Source: Amycolatopsis mediterranei (GTDB lineage: Bacteria > Actinomycetota > Actinomycetes > Mycobacteriales > Pseudonocardiaceae). From it: 47,526 nt of DNA. This document shows, in pieces, positions 39,909-47,526 of this stretch. Every line of letters begins with the position of its first letter. The first letter of the stretch is position 1. The notes under the pieces are model-generated. The model saw only the letters and a program-made list of their open reading frames with translations. It was not told the origin of the DNA and made no database searches. The stretch spans positions 5,422,090 to 5,469,615 of the forward strand of contig NZ_CP100416.1 in the NCBI RefSeq assembly GCF_026017845.1, in the 5' to 3' direction. The position numbers and the translations under genes are program-made.

Positions 39909-41084
39909 ATGACCCCCGAGATCGATCTGACCGACCCGAAGGTGCTGACCGACCCCTTCACCGCCTACGACCGGGCGCGGGAAGTGAGCGCGGTGGCCAA
40001 GCTGGTCATCCCCGGTTTCGGCCCGTTCTGGGCCTTGACCCGCTACGCCGAAGCGCGCGCGATGCTGGCCGACTCGCGGTTCGAGGTGAATTCCGGCAGC
40101 TTCATGCGGCCCCCGGGCATCCCCGAGCACTGCCTGGCGTACCTGGAGACGATGTCGGAGAAGGACGGGCCGGAGCACCTGCGGCTGCGGCGGCTGGTGG
40201 TGCCGGCGTTCACCCCGAAGCGGGCCGCGCAGCTGCGGCCACGGCTGGCGGCGATCACCGACCGGCTGCTCGACGAACTGCCCGGCCATGCCGAAGACGG
40301 CGTCGTCGACCTGGTGCCGCACTTCGCCCGACCGCTGCCGATCGACGTCATCTGCGAGCTGGTCGGCATTCCCGGGGCCGATCGGCCCCGCTGGCGCGGC
40401 TACGGTGCCGCGGTCGCGAGCGGGATGGGGCCGGACTTCGCCGAGGCGATCCCGGCGATCATCGAGGGCGCGAAGGAAGCCGTGGCGCGCAGCCGGGCCG
40501 AACCGGGCGACGACCTCATCGGCGACCTGGTGCGGGTCCAGGCCGAGGATGGTGACCGGCTCACCGACACCGAGCTGGTCACCCTGGTCTGGCACCTGGT
40601 CCTCGGCGGGCAGACGCCGGTGAACCTCATCGCCAACGCCGTCGAAGCGCTGTTGCGGCACCCGGACCAGCTGGCGCACCTGCGTGCCGACCCCGCGTTG
40701 TGGCCGGGGGCGGTGGAGGAGCTGATGCGCTGGTGCAGCCCGCAGCTGCTGACCACGCCGCGGTTCGCGCGTGAGGACGTCGAGATCGACGGCGAGCTGA
40801 TCCGCAAAGGCGAGCGGGTGACGGCGGCGATGGTGGCCGCCGACCGCGACCCGCGGGCGTTCGCCGAGCCGGACCGCTTCGACATCACCCGTTCGGGGCC
40901 GGTACAGCTGGGCTTCTCGCACGGCCCGCACTTCTGCCTCGGTGCCTCGATCTCGCGGGTGCAGACGGAGGTGGCGTTGTCGTCGCTGTTCGCGCGCTTC
41001 CCGGACCTGGCTCTCACCGAGGACGTCCCGCGCGCGCCCGACGGCGGGACCTGGCGTCCGGCACGGCTACTGCTGGCGCTGTAA
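39909..41084 (+). CDS. Cytochrome P450
   Basis: This 391-residue bacterial class I P450 has the heme-ligand loop FSHGPHFCLGASISR (Cys about 343), the K-helix ExxR in AVEELMRW, and DRDPRAFAEPDRFDI in the usual place. The I-helix reads LVLGGQTPVNL, where the acidic residue normally before the conserved Thr is Gln. It needs ferredoxin and ferredoxin reductase, which are not encoded nearby. Its 3' end overlaps the convergent TetR gene by 18 bases. Substrate unknown; xenobiotic or secondary-metabolite oxidation is possible. Confidence 0.92.
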   Translation: MTPEIDLTDPKVLTDPFTAYDRAREVSAVAKLVIPGFGPFWALTRYAEARAMLADSRFEVNSGSFMRPPGIPEHCLAYLETMSEKDGPEHLRLRRLVVPAFTPKRAAQLRPRLAAITDRLLDELPGHAEDGVVDLVPHFARPLPIDVICELVGIPGADRPRWRGYGAAVASGMGPDFAEAIPAIIEGAKEAVARSRAEPGDDLIGDLVRVQAEDGDRLTDTELVTLVWHLVLGGQTPVNLIANAVEALLRHPDQLAHLRADPALWPGAVEELMRWCSPQLLTTPRFAREDVEIDGELIRKGERVTAAMVAADRDPRAFAEPDRFDITRSGPVQLGFSHGPHFCLGASISRVQTEVALSSLFARFPDLALTEDVPRAPDGGTWRPARLLLAL

Positions 41085-41843
41085 CACGAGCACTTCGATG
41101 CCGTCGAGGACCCGGGCGAGGCCGAAGCGGAAGGTGTAGGCCGGGTTCTCGGCGGCGTTGTGGGCCTCGCCGGCGGCCTGGCCGACGCGGGAAGAGATCG
41201 GGTAGTGCGCCGCGTCGGCGGCCGGGATGCCGGCCAGCACCGGCCCGGCGCGCTCCCACCACTGGGCGTCGGTCATGCCGGTGGCGCGGACCAGGCGGGC
41301 GTTGTCGAGCGAGCTGCGCGCGGTGCTGCGGAGCAGGCCGGTGACGAGACTGACCACGGCGTCCATCTCGACGTCGCCGAGGCCGATGCCCTCGATCGCG
41401 CGCAGCTCGTGCTCGTACTTGGCGAAGCTGTGCGGGCCCAGCGCCGAGCGGCTGGTGGTCACCTGCAGCAGCCAGGGGTGGCGGTGGAACAGCGCCCACT
41501 GCTCTTCGGCGATCGCGGTCAGCGCCGCTCGCCAGCCGAGGCCTTCCTCCGGGGCGGCCAGCTCGCCGTGGGCGTGGTCGATCATCAGGTCCAGCAGCTC
41601 GGCCCGGCCCGGCACGTAGGTGTAGAGCGACATGGGGGAGACGCCGAGCTGCTCGGCGACCCGGCGGATGGTGACGGCCTCGATGCCGTCGGCGTCGGCG
41701 AGCGCGATCGCCGCGCGGACGACGTCGGCCGTGGCCAGTTTGGGTTTCGGGCCGCGGCGCGGGGGTGCCGAGACGCCCCAGAGCAGCTCGATCGCCCGCC
41801 GCGGGTCGCCGTCACCGTTGTCCTGCTCGTGCACGCCGGCCAT
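41067..41843 (-). CDS. TetR family regulator with TetR_C (class tetR) domain
   Basis: This 258-residue repressor has PKLATADVVRAAIALADADG, the helix-turn-helix TIRRVAEQLGVSPMSLYTYVPGRAELL, and a large C-terminal domain of the TetR_C_1 type (RAALTAIAEEQWALFHRHPWLLQV, DAVVSLVTGLLRS). ATG 41843 was chosen because the two TTG/ATG options upstream lie in the operator. It is divergent from a DrrAB-type exporter with two tandem operator copies between them, the usual arrangement for drug-inducible efflux. Confidence 0.88.
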   Translation of the reverse strand: MAGVHEQDNGDGDPRRAIELLWGVSAPPRRGPKPKLATADVVRAAIALADADGIEAVTIRRVAEQLGVSPMSLYTYVPGRAELLDLMIDHAHGELAAPEEGLGWRAALTAIAEEQWALFHRHPWLLQVTTSRSALGPHSFAKYEHELRAIEGIGLGDVEMDAVVSLVTGLLRSTARSSLDNARLVRATGMTDAQWWERAGPVLAGIPAADAAHYPISSRVGQAAGEAHNAAENPAYTFRFGLARVLDGIEVLVLQRQQ

Positions 41844-41861
41844 TCTGCCCACCTGATTTCC

Positions 41862-41912
41862 GTACAACGTACAGAGTTGTGCTAATCTCTTCTTCGTACA
41901 CTGTACAGAGTT
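41862..41912. promoter_or_regulatory. Tandem operators between TetR and the ABC exporter
   Basis: Two 17-base copies, gtacaacgtacagagtt (41862-41878) and gtacactgtacagagtt (41896-41912), match at 15 of 17 positions with a 34-base period. The second contains the perfect palindrome gtaca-c-tgtac. The AGGGGGACAGG ribosome site of the exporter follows at once, so occupied operators would block both divergent promoters. Confidence 0.72.
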
Positions 41913-41923
41913 AGGGGGACAGG

Positions 41924-42850
41924 ATGACTGCGCACATTCACGCCGAGGGACTACGCAAGCGCTACGGCGATGCGTACGCCCTCGACGGGTTCGATCTCTC
42001 CGTCCCGGCCGGCACCCTGTGCGGCCTGCTGGGACCCAACGGCGCAGGGAAGACCACCGCGGTCCGCGTGCTTTCGACGCTGCTGCGCCACGACGGCGGC
42101 GTCGCCCGGGTGGCCGGGTTCGACGTCGCCACCGAGCCGGCGAAGGTGCGCGCGTCGATCGGGCTGGTCGGCCAGCAGGCCGCCGTCGACGAAATCCTGT
42201 CCGGCCGGCAGAACCTGATCCTCTTCGGCCGGCTGCACCACCTGGGCCGCCGGGAGGCCGCCCAGCGCGCCGACGACCTGCTCGAGCGGTTCGGTCTCGC
42301 CGATACCGGGCCGAAGCCGGTGTCGGCCTACTCGGGCGGGATGCGGCGGCGGCTCGACCTGGCCGCGTCGCTGCCGGCGGCCCCGCGGGTGCTCTTCCTC
42401 GACGAGCCGACGACCGGGCTGGACCCGCGCAGCCGCGCCGAGGTCTGGCGAGCGGTGCGCTCGCTGGTCGCGGACGGCACGACGGTGCTGCTCACCACGC
42501 AGTACCTGGAGGAGGCCGACCGGCTGGCCGACCGGATTGCCCTCGTCGAGCACGGCCGGGTGATCGCCGAAGGGGCCCCGGCCGAGCTGAAGGGCTCGCT
42601 CGGGGCGACCCGGATCGAGCTGGTCCTCACCGACCCGGACGCGCTCGGCGCGGCGGCTGCGCTGCTCGCCCGCGTCACCGGGGCCGAGCCGGTCACCGAA
42701 GAGCTGCGGGTGAGCGCGGCGGCCGAGCCGTCGATGCTGACCGACGTCGTGCGTGAGCTGGCGGCGACCGAGCTGTCGTTCGCCGACGTGGCGCTGCGGC
42801 AGCCGACGCTCGACGAAGTGTTCCTGGAGCTGACGGGGGTGACGCGATGA
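41924..42850 (+). CDS. ABC exporter ATP-binding protein, DrrA-like
   Basis: This 308-residue ATPase has Walker A GPNGAGKTTAVR, signature YSGGMRRRLDLA, Walker B VLFLDEPTTGLDPRSR and the DrrA-type C-terminal domain ending LRQPTLDEVFLELTG. Family members energise export of anthracyclines, other drugs or lipids. It is coupled to its permease by ATGA and controlled by a divergent TetR with tandem operators, which fits inducible drug efflux. Confidence 0.92.
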   Translation: MTAHIHAEGLRKRYGDAYALDGFDLSVPAGTLCGLLGPNGAGKTTAVRVLSTLLRHDGGVARVAGFDVATEPAKVRASIGLVGQQAAVDEILSGRQNLILFGRLHHLGRREAAQRADDLLERFGLADTGPKPVSAYSGGMRRRLDLAASLPAAPRVLFLDEPTTGLDPRSRAEVWRAVRSLVADGTTVLLTTQYLEEADRLADRIALVEHGRVIAEGAPAELKGSLGATRIELVLTDPDALGAAAALLARVTGAEPVTEELRVSAAAEPSMLTDVVRELAATELSFADVALRQPTLDEVFLELTGVTR

Positions 42851-43629
42851 GGTGGGCGGTCGAAGACGGCTGGACGATGGCCCAGCGCTATCTGGCGCAG
42901 CTGGCGCGGCGCCCGGCGCGTCTCGCCGGGGTGGTGGCGTTCCCGATCCTGATGGTGCTGATCTTCGCCTACCTGCTCGGCGGCGGGATGAGCGTGCCCG
43001 GCGGGGGCTCCTACCGGGAGTTCCTGCTGCCGGGCATGTTCGCGATGACCATGGTCTTCGGGCTGTCGGGGACGATGAGCGCGGTGCTGGACGACACCGG
43101 CAAGGGCGTCACCGACCGGTTCCGGTCACTGCCGATGGCGCCGTCGGCGGTGTTCACCGGGAGGGTGGCCGCGGATCTGGTGAACGCCGTCCTCGCGCTG
43201 GCCGTGCTGGTCGGCTGCGGGCTCGCCGTCGGCTGGCGTCCGCACGGCAGCCTTGGCGAGACCCTCGCGGCGCTGGGTTTGCTGCTCCTGCTGCGGACGG
43301 CGCTGGTGTGGGCCGGGATCTACCTGGGCCTGCTGACCGCCGATCCGTCGATGGTGCCGCTGGCGCAGACCCTCGAATTCCCGTTCGGGTTCCTCTCCGG
43401 CGCCTTCGTGGCGACCTCGACGATGCCGGCGTGGCTGGGAACCGTGGCGGAGTGGAACCCGTTGTCCTCCACGGTGACCGCGGCGCGGGTGCTGTTCGGC
43501 AACCCGGGCGCGGCGGGGACGTCCTGGGTGAGTGCGCACGCGGTGCCGATGGCCGTGGGGTGGCCGCTGGTGCTGCTGGCGGTGTTCGTGCCGTTGTCGG
43601 TGCGCCGGTACGGGAGGCTGGGGAACTGA
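42847..43629 (+). CDS. ABC-2 type exporter permease, DrrB-like
   Basis: This 260-residue protein has six hydrophobic helices in the ABC-2 arrangement, with YREFLLPGMFAMTMVFGLSG, DDTGKGVTDRFRSLPMAPSAV and FPFGFLSGAFVATSTMPAWL characteristic of DrrB. The start overlaps the DrrA-like stop (ATGA). Its own stop TGA overlaps a CTG that probably starts the helicase gene, with GGGAGG eight bases upstream, so the exporter and helicase may be translated from one message. Confidence 0.9.
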   Translation: MRWAVEDGWTMAQRYLAQLARRPARLAGVVAFPILMVLIFAYLLGGGMSVPGGGSYREFLLPGMFAMTMVFGLSGTMSAVLDDTGKGVTDRFRSLPMAPSAVFTGRVAADLVNAVLALAVLVGCGLAVGWRPHGSLGETLAALGLLLLLRTALVWAGIYLGLLTADPSMVPLAQTLEFPFGFLSGAFVATSTMPAWLGTVAEWNPLSSTVTAARVLFGNPGAAGTSWVSAHAVPMAVGWPLVLLAVFVPLSVRRYGRLGN

Positions 43630-46190
43630 ACGTCCACTTCGAACCGGGCGAACCACCGCGGACCGGCCGCCTGGTGGTCGACGGCCGCGAACTGTCCATT
43701 GCGGACGGCCTGCCGGAGCTGCTGGCCGGCACCGATGCCTTCTGGGCGACCGCGGCGAAGGCGGCGCTGCGGCTGGTGGCCGCGGGACGGCTGCTGCCCG
43801 GCGTCACCGCCGCCGGACACGACGCCTGGCGCGTCGGGCCGCTGGAACCGGCGGAAGCCGCGTGGCTGCGGGACCTCGCGGCCGCGATGCCCCCGGACGA
43901 GCGTGCGCCGGGACCGCTGCTGCGGGCCTTCCTCGACGCCGTCGCCGACACGCTGCCCCGCACGCCCGCTGCGGCCAAAGCCGCCGGGACGCGGTTGTTC
44001 GCCGCCGTCGCACCGCAGCGCGCGGATTCCCTGCGGGACTGGGCCGACGAGCTGGCCGCGGGCCTGGATTCGGGGATCCGCGTGTCGCTGCGGGTGACCG
44101 CGCCCGGCGGGTTCGGCACCAGGCGGTTCCACGCCGTGGTCCAGGTGCACAGCCTGGCCGATCCCGGGCAGGTCGCCGACGCGGCGCAGCTGTGGGAGAC
44201 CGGGCGCTTCGGGCCGAGGGCCCGCATCGACGTCCTGCTGGCGCTGCGGCGCGGCGCGCAGGTGTGGCCGGCGCTGAGCCCGCTACTGACCTCGGCGGTG
44301 CCGGCCGAAGTGGCGCTGGGCGAAGACGACGTGACCGAGCTGGTCGCGGCCGCGGCGCCGCGGCTGGCGGCGGCCGGGATCGACGTGCACTGGCCGGCCG
44401 AGCTGGCGGGGTCGCTGACCGCGCGGGCGGTCGTCCGCGCCGGGGACACCCCGGGCGACCTGCCGTCGTTCTTCGGCGGCGGGCGCGCCCTGGCGTTCGA
44501 CTGGCAGCTCGCGCTGGGCGGTGAGGTGCTGACCGAGGCGGAACTGGACGCGCTCGCCGAGGCGCGCCGCCCCGTGGTGCGGCTGCGCGATCGCTGGGTG
44601 CTGGTCGATCCGGCGCTGGCGGCGAAGGCGCGGGACCGGGCGCTCAAGCCGCTGACCCCGGTCGACGCGCTCGGGGCGGTGCTGTCGGGGACCACCGAGG
44701 TCGACGGCGAGGTGGTCGAGGTCGTCACCGAGGGCTGGCTGGCGCGGCTGCGGGAACGGCTGTCCGAGCCGCCACAACCGCAGGGCCCGCCGGCCGGGCT
44801 CGCCGCGACGCTGCGGGACTACCAGCTGCGGGGACTGCAGTGGCTGGCCACGGTGACCGGCCTCGGGCTCGGCGGGTGCCTCGCCGACGACATGGGCCTG
44901 GGCAAGACGGTCACGCTGATCGCGCTGCACCTGCACCGGGCGGCGGGGGCGACCTTGGTGGTGTGCCCGGCTTCGCTGCTGGGCAACTGGGAACGCGAGA
45001 TCCGCCGGTTCGCCCCCGGGGGGCCGGTGCGGCGCTTCCACGGCAACGCCCGCTCACTCGAAGACCTCGAGGGGTTCGTCCTGACCACCTACGGCACGCT
45101 GCGCACCGATCCCGCGCCGCTGGCCGGGGTGCGGTGGGGGCTGCTGGTGGCCGACGAGGCCCAGCACGTCAAGAACCACCGTTCGGGCACGGCGAAGGCG
45201 CTGCGGCTGGTGCCGGCGGCGGCGCGGGTGGCGCTGACCGGCACGCCGGTGGAGAACACGCTCTCGGAGCTGTGGGCGATCCTCGACTGGACGGCGCCCG
45301 GCCTGCTGGGGTCGCTGAGCGAGTTCCGGACGCGGTGGGCGAAGCCGATCGAAGCCGGGGACCCCGTGGCGGCCGAACGGCTTTCGCGGTTGCTACGGCC
45401 GTTCCTGCTGCGGCGCCGCAAGTCCGATCCGGGGATCGCGCCCGAGCTGCCGGCGAAGACCGAGACGGACCGGCCGGTGGCGCTCAGCGCGGACCAGGTG
45501 GCGCTGTACGAGGCGGTCGTGCGGGAGATGATGGCCGAGATCGCCGCGAGCGACGGGATGGCCCGGCGCGGCCGGATCGTCAAGCTGCTGACCGCGCTCA
45601 AACAGATCTGCAACCACCCGGCGCAGTACCTCAAGGCCCGGTCTCTGGACGAGGGCGGCGGCCGTTCGGGCAAGGTGGAGCTGCTCGACGAGCTGCTCGA
45701 CACGATCCTCGCCGAAGACGGTGCGGTGCTGGTGTTCACCCAGTACGTCGCCATGGCGCGGCTGCTGGAAAAGCACCTGGCCGGCCGCGGGATCGCGACG
45801 CAGCTGCTGCACGGCGGCACGCCGGTGCCCCGGCGCGAGGAACTGGTGGCCCGGTTCCAGGCCGGTGCGGTGCCGGTGTTCCTGCTGTCGCTGAAGGCGG
45901 CCGGGACGGGGCTGAACCTCACGCGCGCCGACCACGTCGTGCACTTCGACCGTTGGTGGAACCCGGCGGTGGAGGACCAGGCGACCGACCGGGCGTACCG
46001 GATCGGGCAGACCCGGCCGGTCCAGGTGCACCGGCTGGTGGCCGAAGGCACGGTCGAGGACCGGATCGCGGCGATGCTGCGGGAGAAGCGGGCACTGGCC
46101 GAGGCGGTGCTCGCCGGCGGCGAGGCCGCGTTGACGGAACTGTCGGACACCGAGCTGGCCGAGCTCGTCGAACTGAGGAGCCGCGGATGA
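43626..46190 (+). CDS. SNF2-family DEAD/DEAH-box helicase (HepA/RapA-like)
   Basis: This 854-residue protein has an N-terminal ~380-residue bacterial SNF2-specific region and a complete motor: motif I CLADDMGLGKTVT, motif II VADEAQHVKN, motif III ALTGTPVEN, FLLRRRKSDP, motif IV VLVFTQYVAM, motif V SLKAAGTGLNL and motif VI DRAYRIGQTRPVQV. CTG 43626 is proposed as start because no ATG, GTG or TTG lies between the permease stop and the conserved-looking VHFEPGEPPRTGRL, and GGGAGG is eight bases upstream; GTG 43674 is the conventional alternative (838 residues). Known relatives remodel DNA-protein complexes or recycle RNA polymerase. It is coupled to a SWIM protein gene. Confidence 0.88.
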   Translation: MNVHFEPGEPPRTGRLVVDGRELSIADGLPELLAGTDAFWATAAKAALRLVAAGRLLPGVTAAGHDAWRVGPLEPAEAAWLRDLAAAMPPDERAPGPLLRAFLDAVADTLPRTPAAAKAAGTRLFAAVAPQRADSLRDWADELAAGLDSGIRVSLRVTAPGGFGTRRFHAVVQVHSLADPGQVADAAQLWETGRFGPRARIDVLLALRRGAQVWPALSPLLTSAVPAEVALGEDDVTELVAAAAPRLAAAGIDVHWPAELAGSLTARAVVRAGDTPGDLPSFFGGGRALAFDWQLALGGEVLTEAELDALAEARRPVVRLRDRWVLVDPALAAKARDRALKPLTPVDALGAVLSGTTEVDGEVVEVVTEGWLARLRERLSEPPQPQGPPAGLAATLRDYQLRGLQWLATVTGLGLGGCLADDMGLGKTVTLIALHLHRAAGATLVVCPASLLGNWEREIRRFAPGGPVRRFHGNARSLEDLEGFVLTTYGTLRTDPAPLAGVRWGLLVADEAQHVKNHRSGTAKALRLVPAAARVALTGTPVENTLSELWAILDWTAPGLLGSLSEFRTRWAKPIEAGDPVAAERLSRLLRPFLLRRRKSDPGIAPELPAKTETDRPVALSADQVALYEAVVREMMAEIAASDGMARRGRIVKLLTALKQICNHPAQYLKARSLDEGGGRSGKVELLDELLDTILAEDGAVLVFTQYVAMARLLEKHLAGRGIATQLLHGGTPVPRREELVARFQAGAVPVFLLSLKAAGTGLNLTRADHVVHFDRWWNPAVEDQATDRAYRIGQTRPVQVHRLVAEGTVEDRIAAMLREKRALAEAVLAGGEAALTELSDTELAELVELRSRG

Positions 46191-47275
46191 CCGACGACCG
46201 GGTGCGCGGGTTTCCCGCGTTCGGGGCGGGCGGGCACCTCGCCCGCTCGTGGTGGGGACGGGCGTGGGTGCGCGCGATGGAGGACACCGCGCTGGACCTG
46301 CGTCAGCTGAAGAAGGGCCGCAAGTACGCCGCGGCCGGCCTGGTCGGCCCGATCACGGTCAGCCCGGGCCGCCTCGCGGCGGTGGTCGACGACGCCGACG
46401 GCGGCCCGTACCGCACGCAGCTGCGGCTGGCGGAACTGTCCGAACCGGACTGGACGCGCTTCCTCGACCGCGTCGCCTCCCGCGCGGGGCACCTGGCGGC
46501 CCTGCTGGACCGCGACCTGCCACCGGACCTGGTCGAGGCGGCCGGCGTCGACCTGCTGCCGGGGATCGGCGACCTCGACCCGGAGTGCGACTGCCCGGGC
46601 TGGGAGCTGCCGTGCCGGCACGCGGCGGCGTTGTCGTTCCAGGCGTCGTGGCTGCTCGACGCGGACCCGTTCCTGCTGTTGCTGATGCGGGGCAAGGGCG
46701 AGCGGGAGATCCGTGAGGAGCTGGAGAGCCGCACCGCGCCGGTTCCGGTCGTGGCGCCGGCGGCGGACCGGGTCCCGGGGGAGCTGCCCGACCTGGCCGG
46801 GTTCCGGCCGTCGGGAGCGCCGTCGATCCCGGCGGCGCCCGGGGTGCCGGCCGAGGCGTTCACGCTGCTGGTGGCCAATGCGGCCGCGCGGGCCCGGGCG
46901 TTGGCGGCGGGGCGGCCGTGGCCGGGGCGGCGGCACGACGCGGTCCGGTTGGCCGCGGAGTTCCCTCCGGCGGCGCAGCGGCTGGGGCAGGGAGCGGGCT
47001 TCGCGCGGGCGGTCGCGGCGTGGCGGTACGGCGGGCAGGACGGGCTGGAGGTGCTGGAAACGCCGTGGAGCCCGCCGAAAGCGGCTTTGGCGGCCGCGCG
47101 GGCGGCGCTCGCGGACGTGGCGGGGGAGCCGGTGTTCGAACGCAACCACTGCACGGTCGGTGCGGTGCAGCTGAGACTGGATCGCCGGGGCCGGTGGCAC
47201 CCGTACCGGCTCGAAGATCAGACGTGGTGGCCCGCGGGGGCGCCGGAGCGCGATCCGGGGCTGCTCGTGGGCTGA
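46187..47275 (+). CDS. SWIM zinc-finger protein
   Basis: This 362-residue protein has the N-terminal LARSWWGRAWVRAMED and KKGRKYAAAGLVGPITVSPG, typical of the bacterial SWIM group partnered with SNF2 helicases. The SWIM finger CDCPGWELPCRHAAAL follows at about residue 130 (CxC...CxH), then a long C-terminal region ending near FERNHCTVGAVQLRLD. It overlaps the helicase stop (ATGA). The pair is found together across actinobacteria and probably acts on nucleic acids in repair or chromosome remodelling; the precise role is not established. Confidence 0.88.
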   Translation: MTDDRVRGFPAFGAGGHLARSWWGRAWVRAMEDTALDLRQLKKGRKYAAAGLVGPITVSPGRLAAVVDDADGGPYRTQLRLAELSEPDWTRFLDRVASRAGHLAALLDRDLPPDLVEAAGVDLLPGIGDLDPECDCPGWELPCRHAAALSFQASWLLDADPFLLLLMRGKGEREIREELESRTAPVPVVAPAADRVPGELPDLAGFRPSGAPSIPAAPGVPAEAFTLLVANAAARARALAAGRPWPGRRHDAVRLAAEFPPAAQRLGQGAGFARAVAAWRYGGQDGLEVLETPWSPPKAALAAARAALADVAGEPVFERNHCTVGAVQLRLDRRGRWHPYRLEDQTWWPAGAPERDPGLLVG

Positions 47276-47280
47276 AATCG

Positions 47281-47302
47281 CGGCCGGCCACCACGCCGGC
47301 CG
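47281..47302 (+). terminator. Hairpin after the SWIM gene
   Basis: cggccggc (47281-47288) pairs with gccggccg (47295-47302) around a 6-base loop, starting five bases after the stop. There is no T-run. Nothing else is recognised between 47303 and 47422. Confidence 0.5.
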
Positions 47303-47422
47303 GCCGGACTCGACGTGCTGCGTTCCGGGCTCGTTACGAGGCTGAAATCCGCCACTTTTCCCGGTATCCAGCGCGAGACTCGTTGTCTCCTGTCCCCTGA
47401 CGGCGGGTTCCGCCGGGCCACT

Positions 47423-47526
47423 GGGGGTGGGGGGGGGGGGGGGGGGGCGCCCCGGGCCCCCCCCCCGAAAGGCCGGCCGCAGGCCACGCCCCCGGCACAT
47501 AGGGGGGGGGGGGGCCACCCCCCGCC
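47423..47526. repeat. Homopolymer-rich terminal segment, likely assembly edge
   Basis: This segment contains a 19-G run (47429-47447), a 10-C run (47457-47466) and a 13-G run (47502-47514) with little other sequence. Nothing like it occurs elsewhere in the window. It looks like low-quality contig end rather than genomic sequence. Confidence 0.7.

Noticed and set aside
42852..43625. Upstream extension of the helicase frame into the exporter permease gene
   Set aside because: It reads the permease gene in another frame with Arg/Gly-rich sequence. The helicase-like sequence begins only at about 43630.
1..47526. CRISPR arrays, rRNA, tRNA or insertion sequences
   Set aside because: No regularly spaced repeats, no tRNA-like cloverleaf and no transposase gene or terminal-repeat pair were found by reading both strands.

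Overview
The window is a GC-rich actinobacterial chromosome segment. It has GC-dominated third codon positions, many GTG starts, chains of 4-base stop/start overlaps and many promoters with a TANNNT box a few bases before the start codon. Gene content (MptA-like mannosyltransferase, DUF3090 plus SCO1664-family pair, DUF3097, ECF42-type sigma factors with DGPF/YCII partners) fits the Pseudonocardiales. Amycolatopsis is my best guess; that is inference, as no rRNA or marker gene is present.

Layout. 1-3.7 kb: a dipeptide/oligopeptide ABC importer (two permeases and a fused double ATPase). 3.7-5.3 kb: a polyprenol-phosphomannose mannosyltransferase. 5.3-8.7 kb, minus strand: an S9 peptidase, an S66 LD-carboxypeptidase and a PPOX-family protein in an overlapping operon, followed by a frameshifted GNAT remnant. 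8.7-11.9 kb: DUF3090, SCO1664 family, an APH(6)-like kinase and DUF3097. 12-14.3 kb: an NfeD / mini-SPFH / full SPFH membrane module closed by a long hairpin. 14.7-17.5 kb: an operon for a secreted ADGF-type adenosine deaminase, a secreted OB-fold protein and a CAP-domain protein without a signal peptide. 17.5-20.1 kb: an MscS-like channel and an MHS-type MFS transporter.

20.4-43.6 kb is dense in regulators: five TetR, two ArsR, one AraC and two ECF42-like sigma factors, most beside small enzymes (FAD monooxygenase, VOC, SRPBCC, SDR/NmrA, alpha/beta hydrolases, YCII, P450) or a DrrAB-type exporter. Several have palindromic or tandem operators visible at their promoters. Two ArsR-SRPBCC pairs and two ECF42/YCII modules look like repeated cassettes. 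At 26-33 kb, around a tyrosine recombinase and a zinc-finger/coiled-coil protein, there are several broken genes: a 41-residue methyltransferase stub, an alpha/beta hydrolase lacking its nucleophile elbow, and a VC0807-family membrane gene fused by deletion to a frameshifted SDR tail. This looks like a gene-turnover zone.

43.6-47.3 kb: a SNF2-family helicase and a SWIM zinc-finger protein translationally coupled to the exporter, with the helicase probably starting at a CTG codon. The last ~100 bases are homopolymer runs that look like an assembly edge. I found no rRNA, tRNA, CRISPR array or intact insertion sequence.
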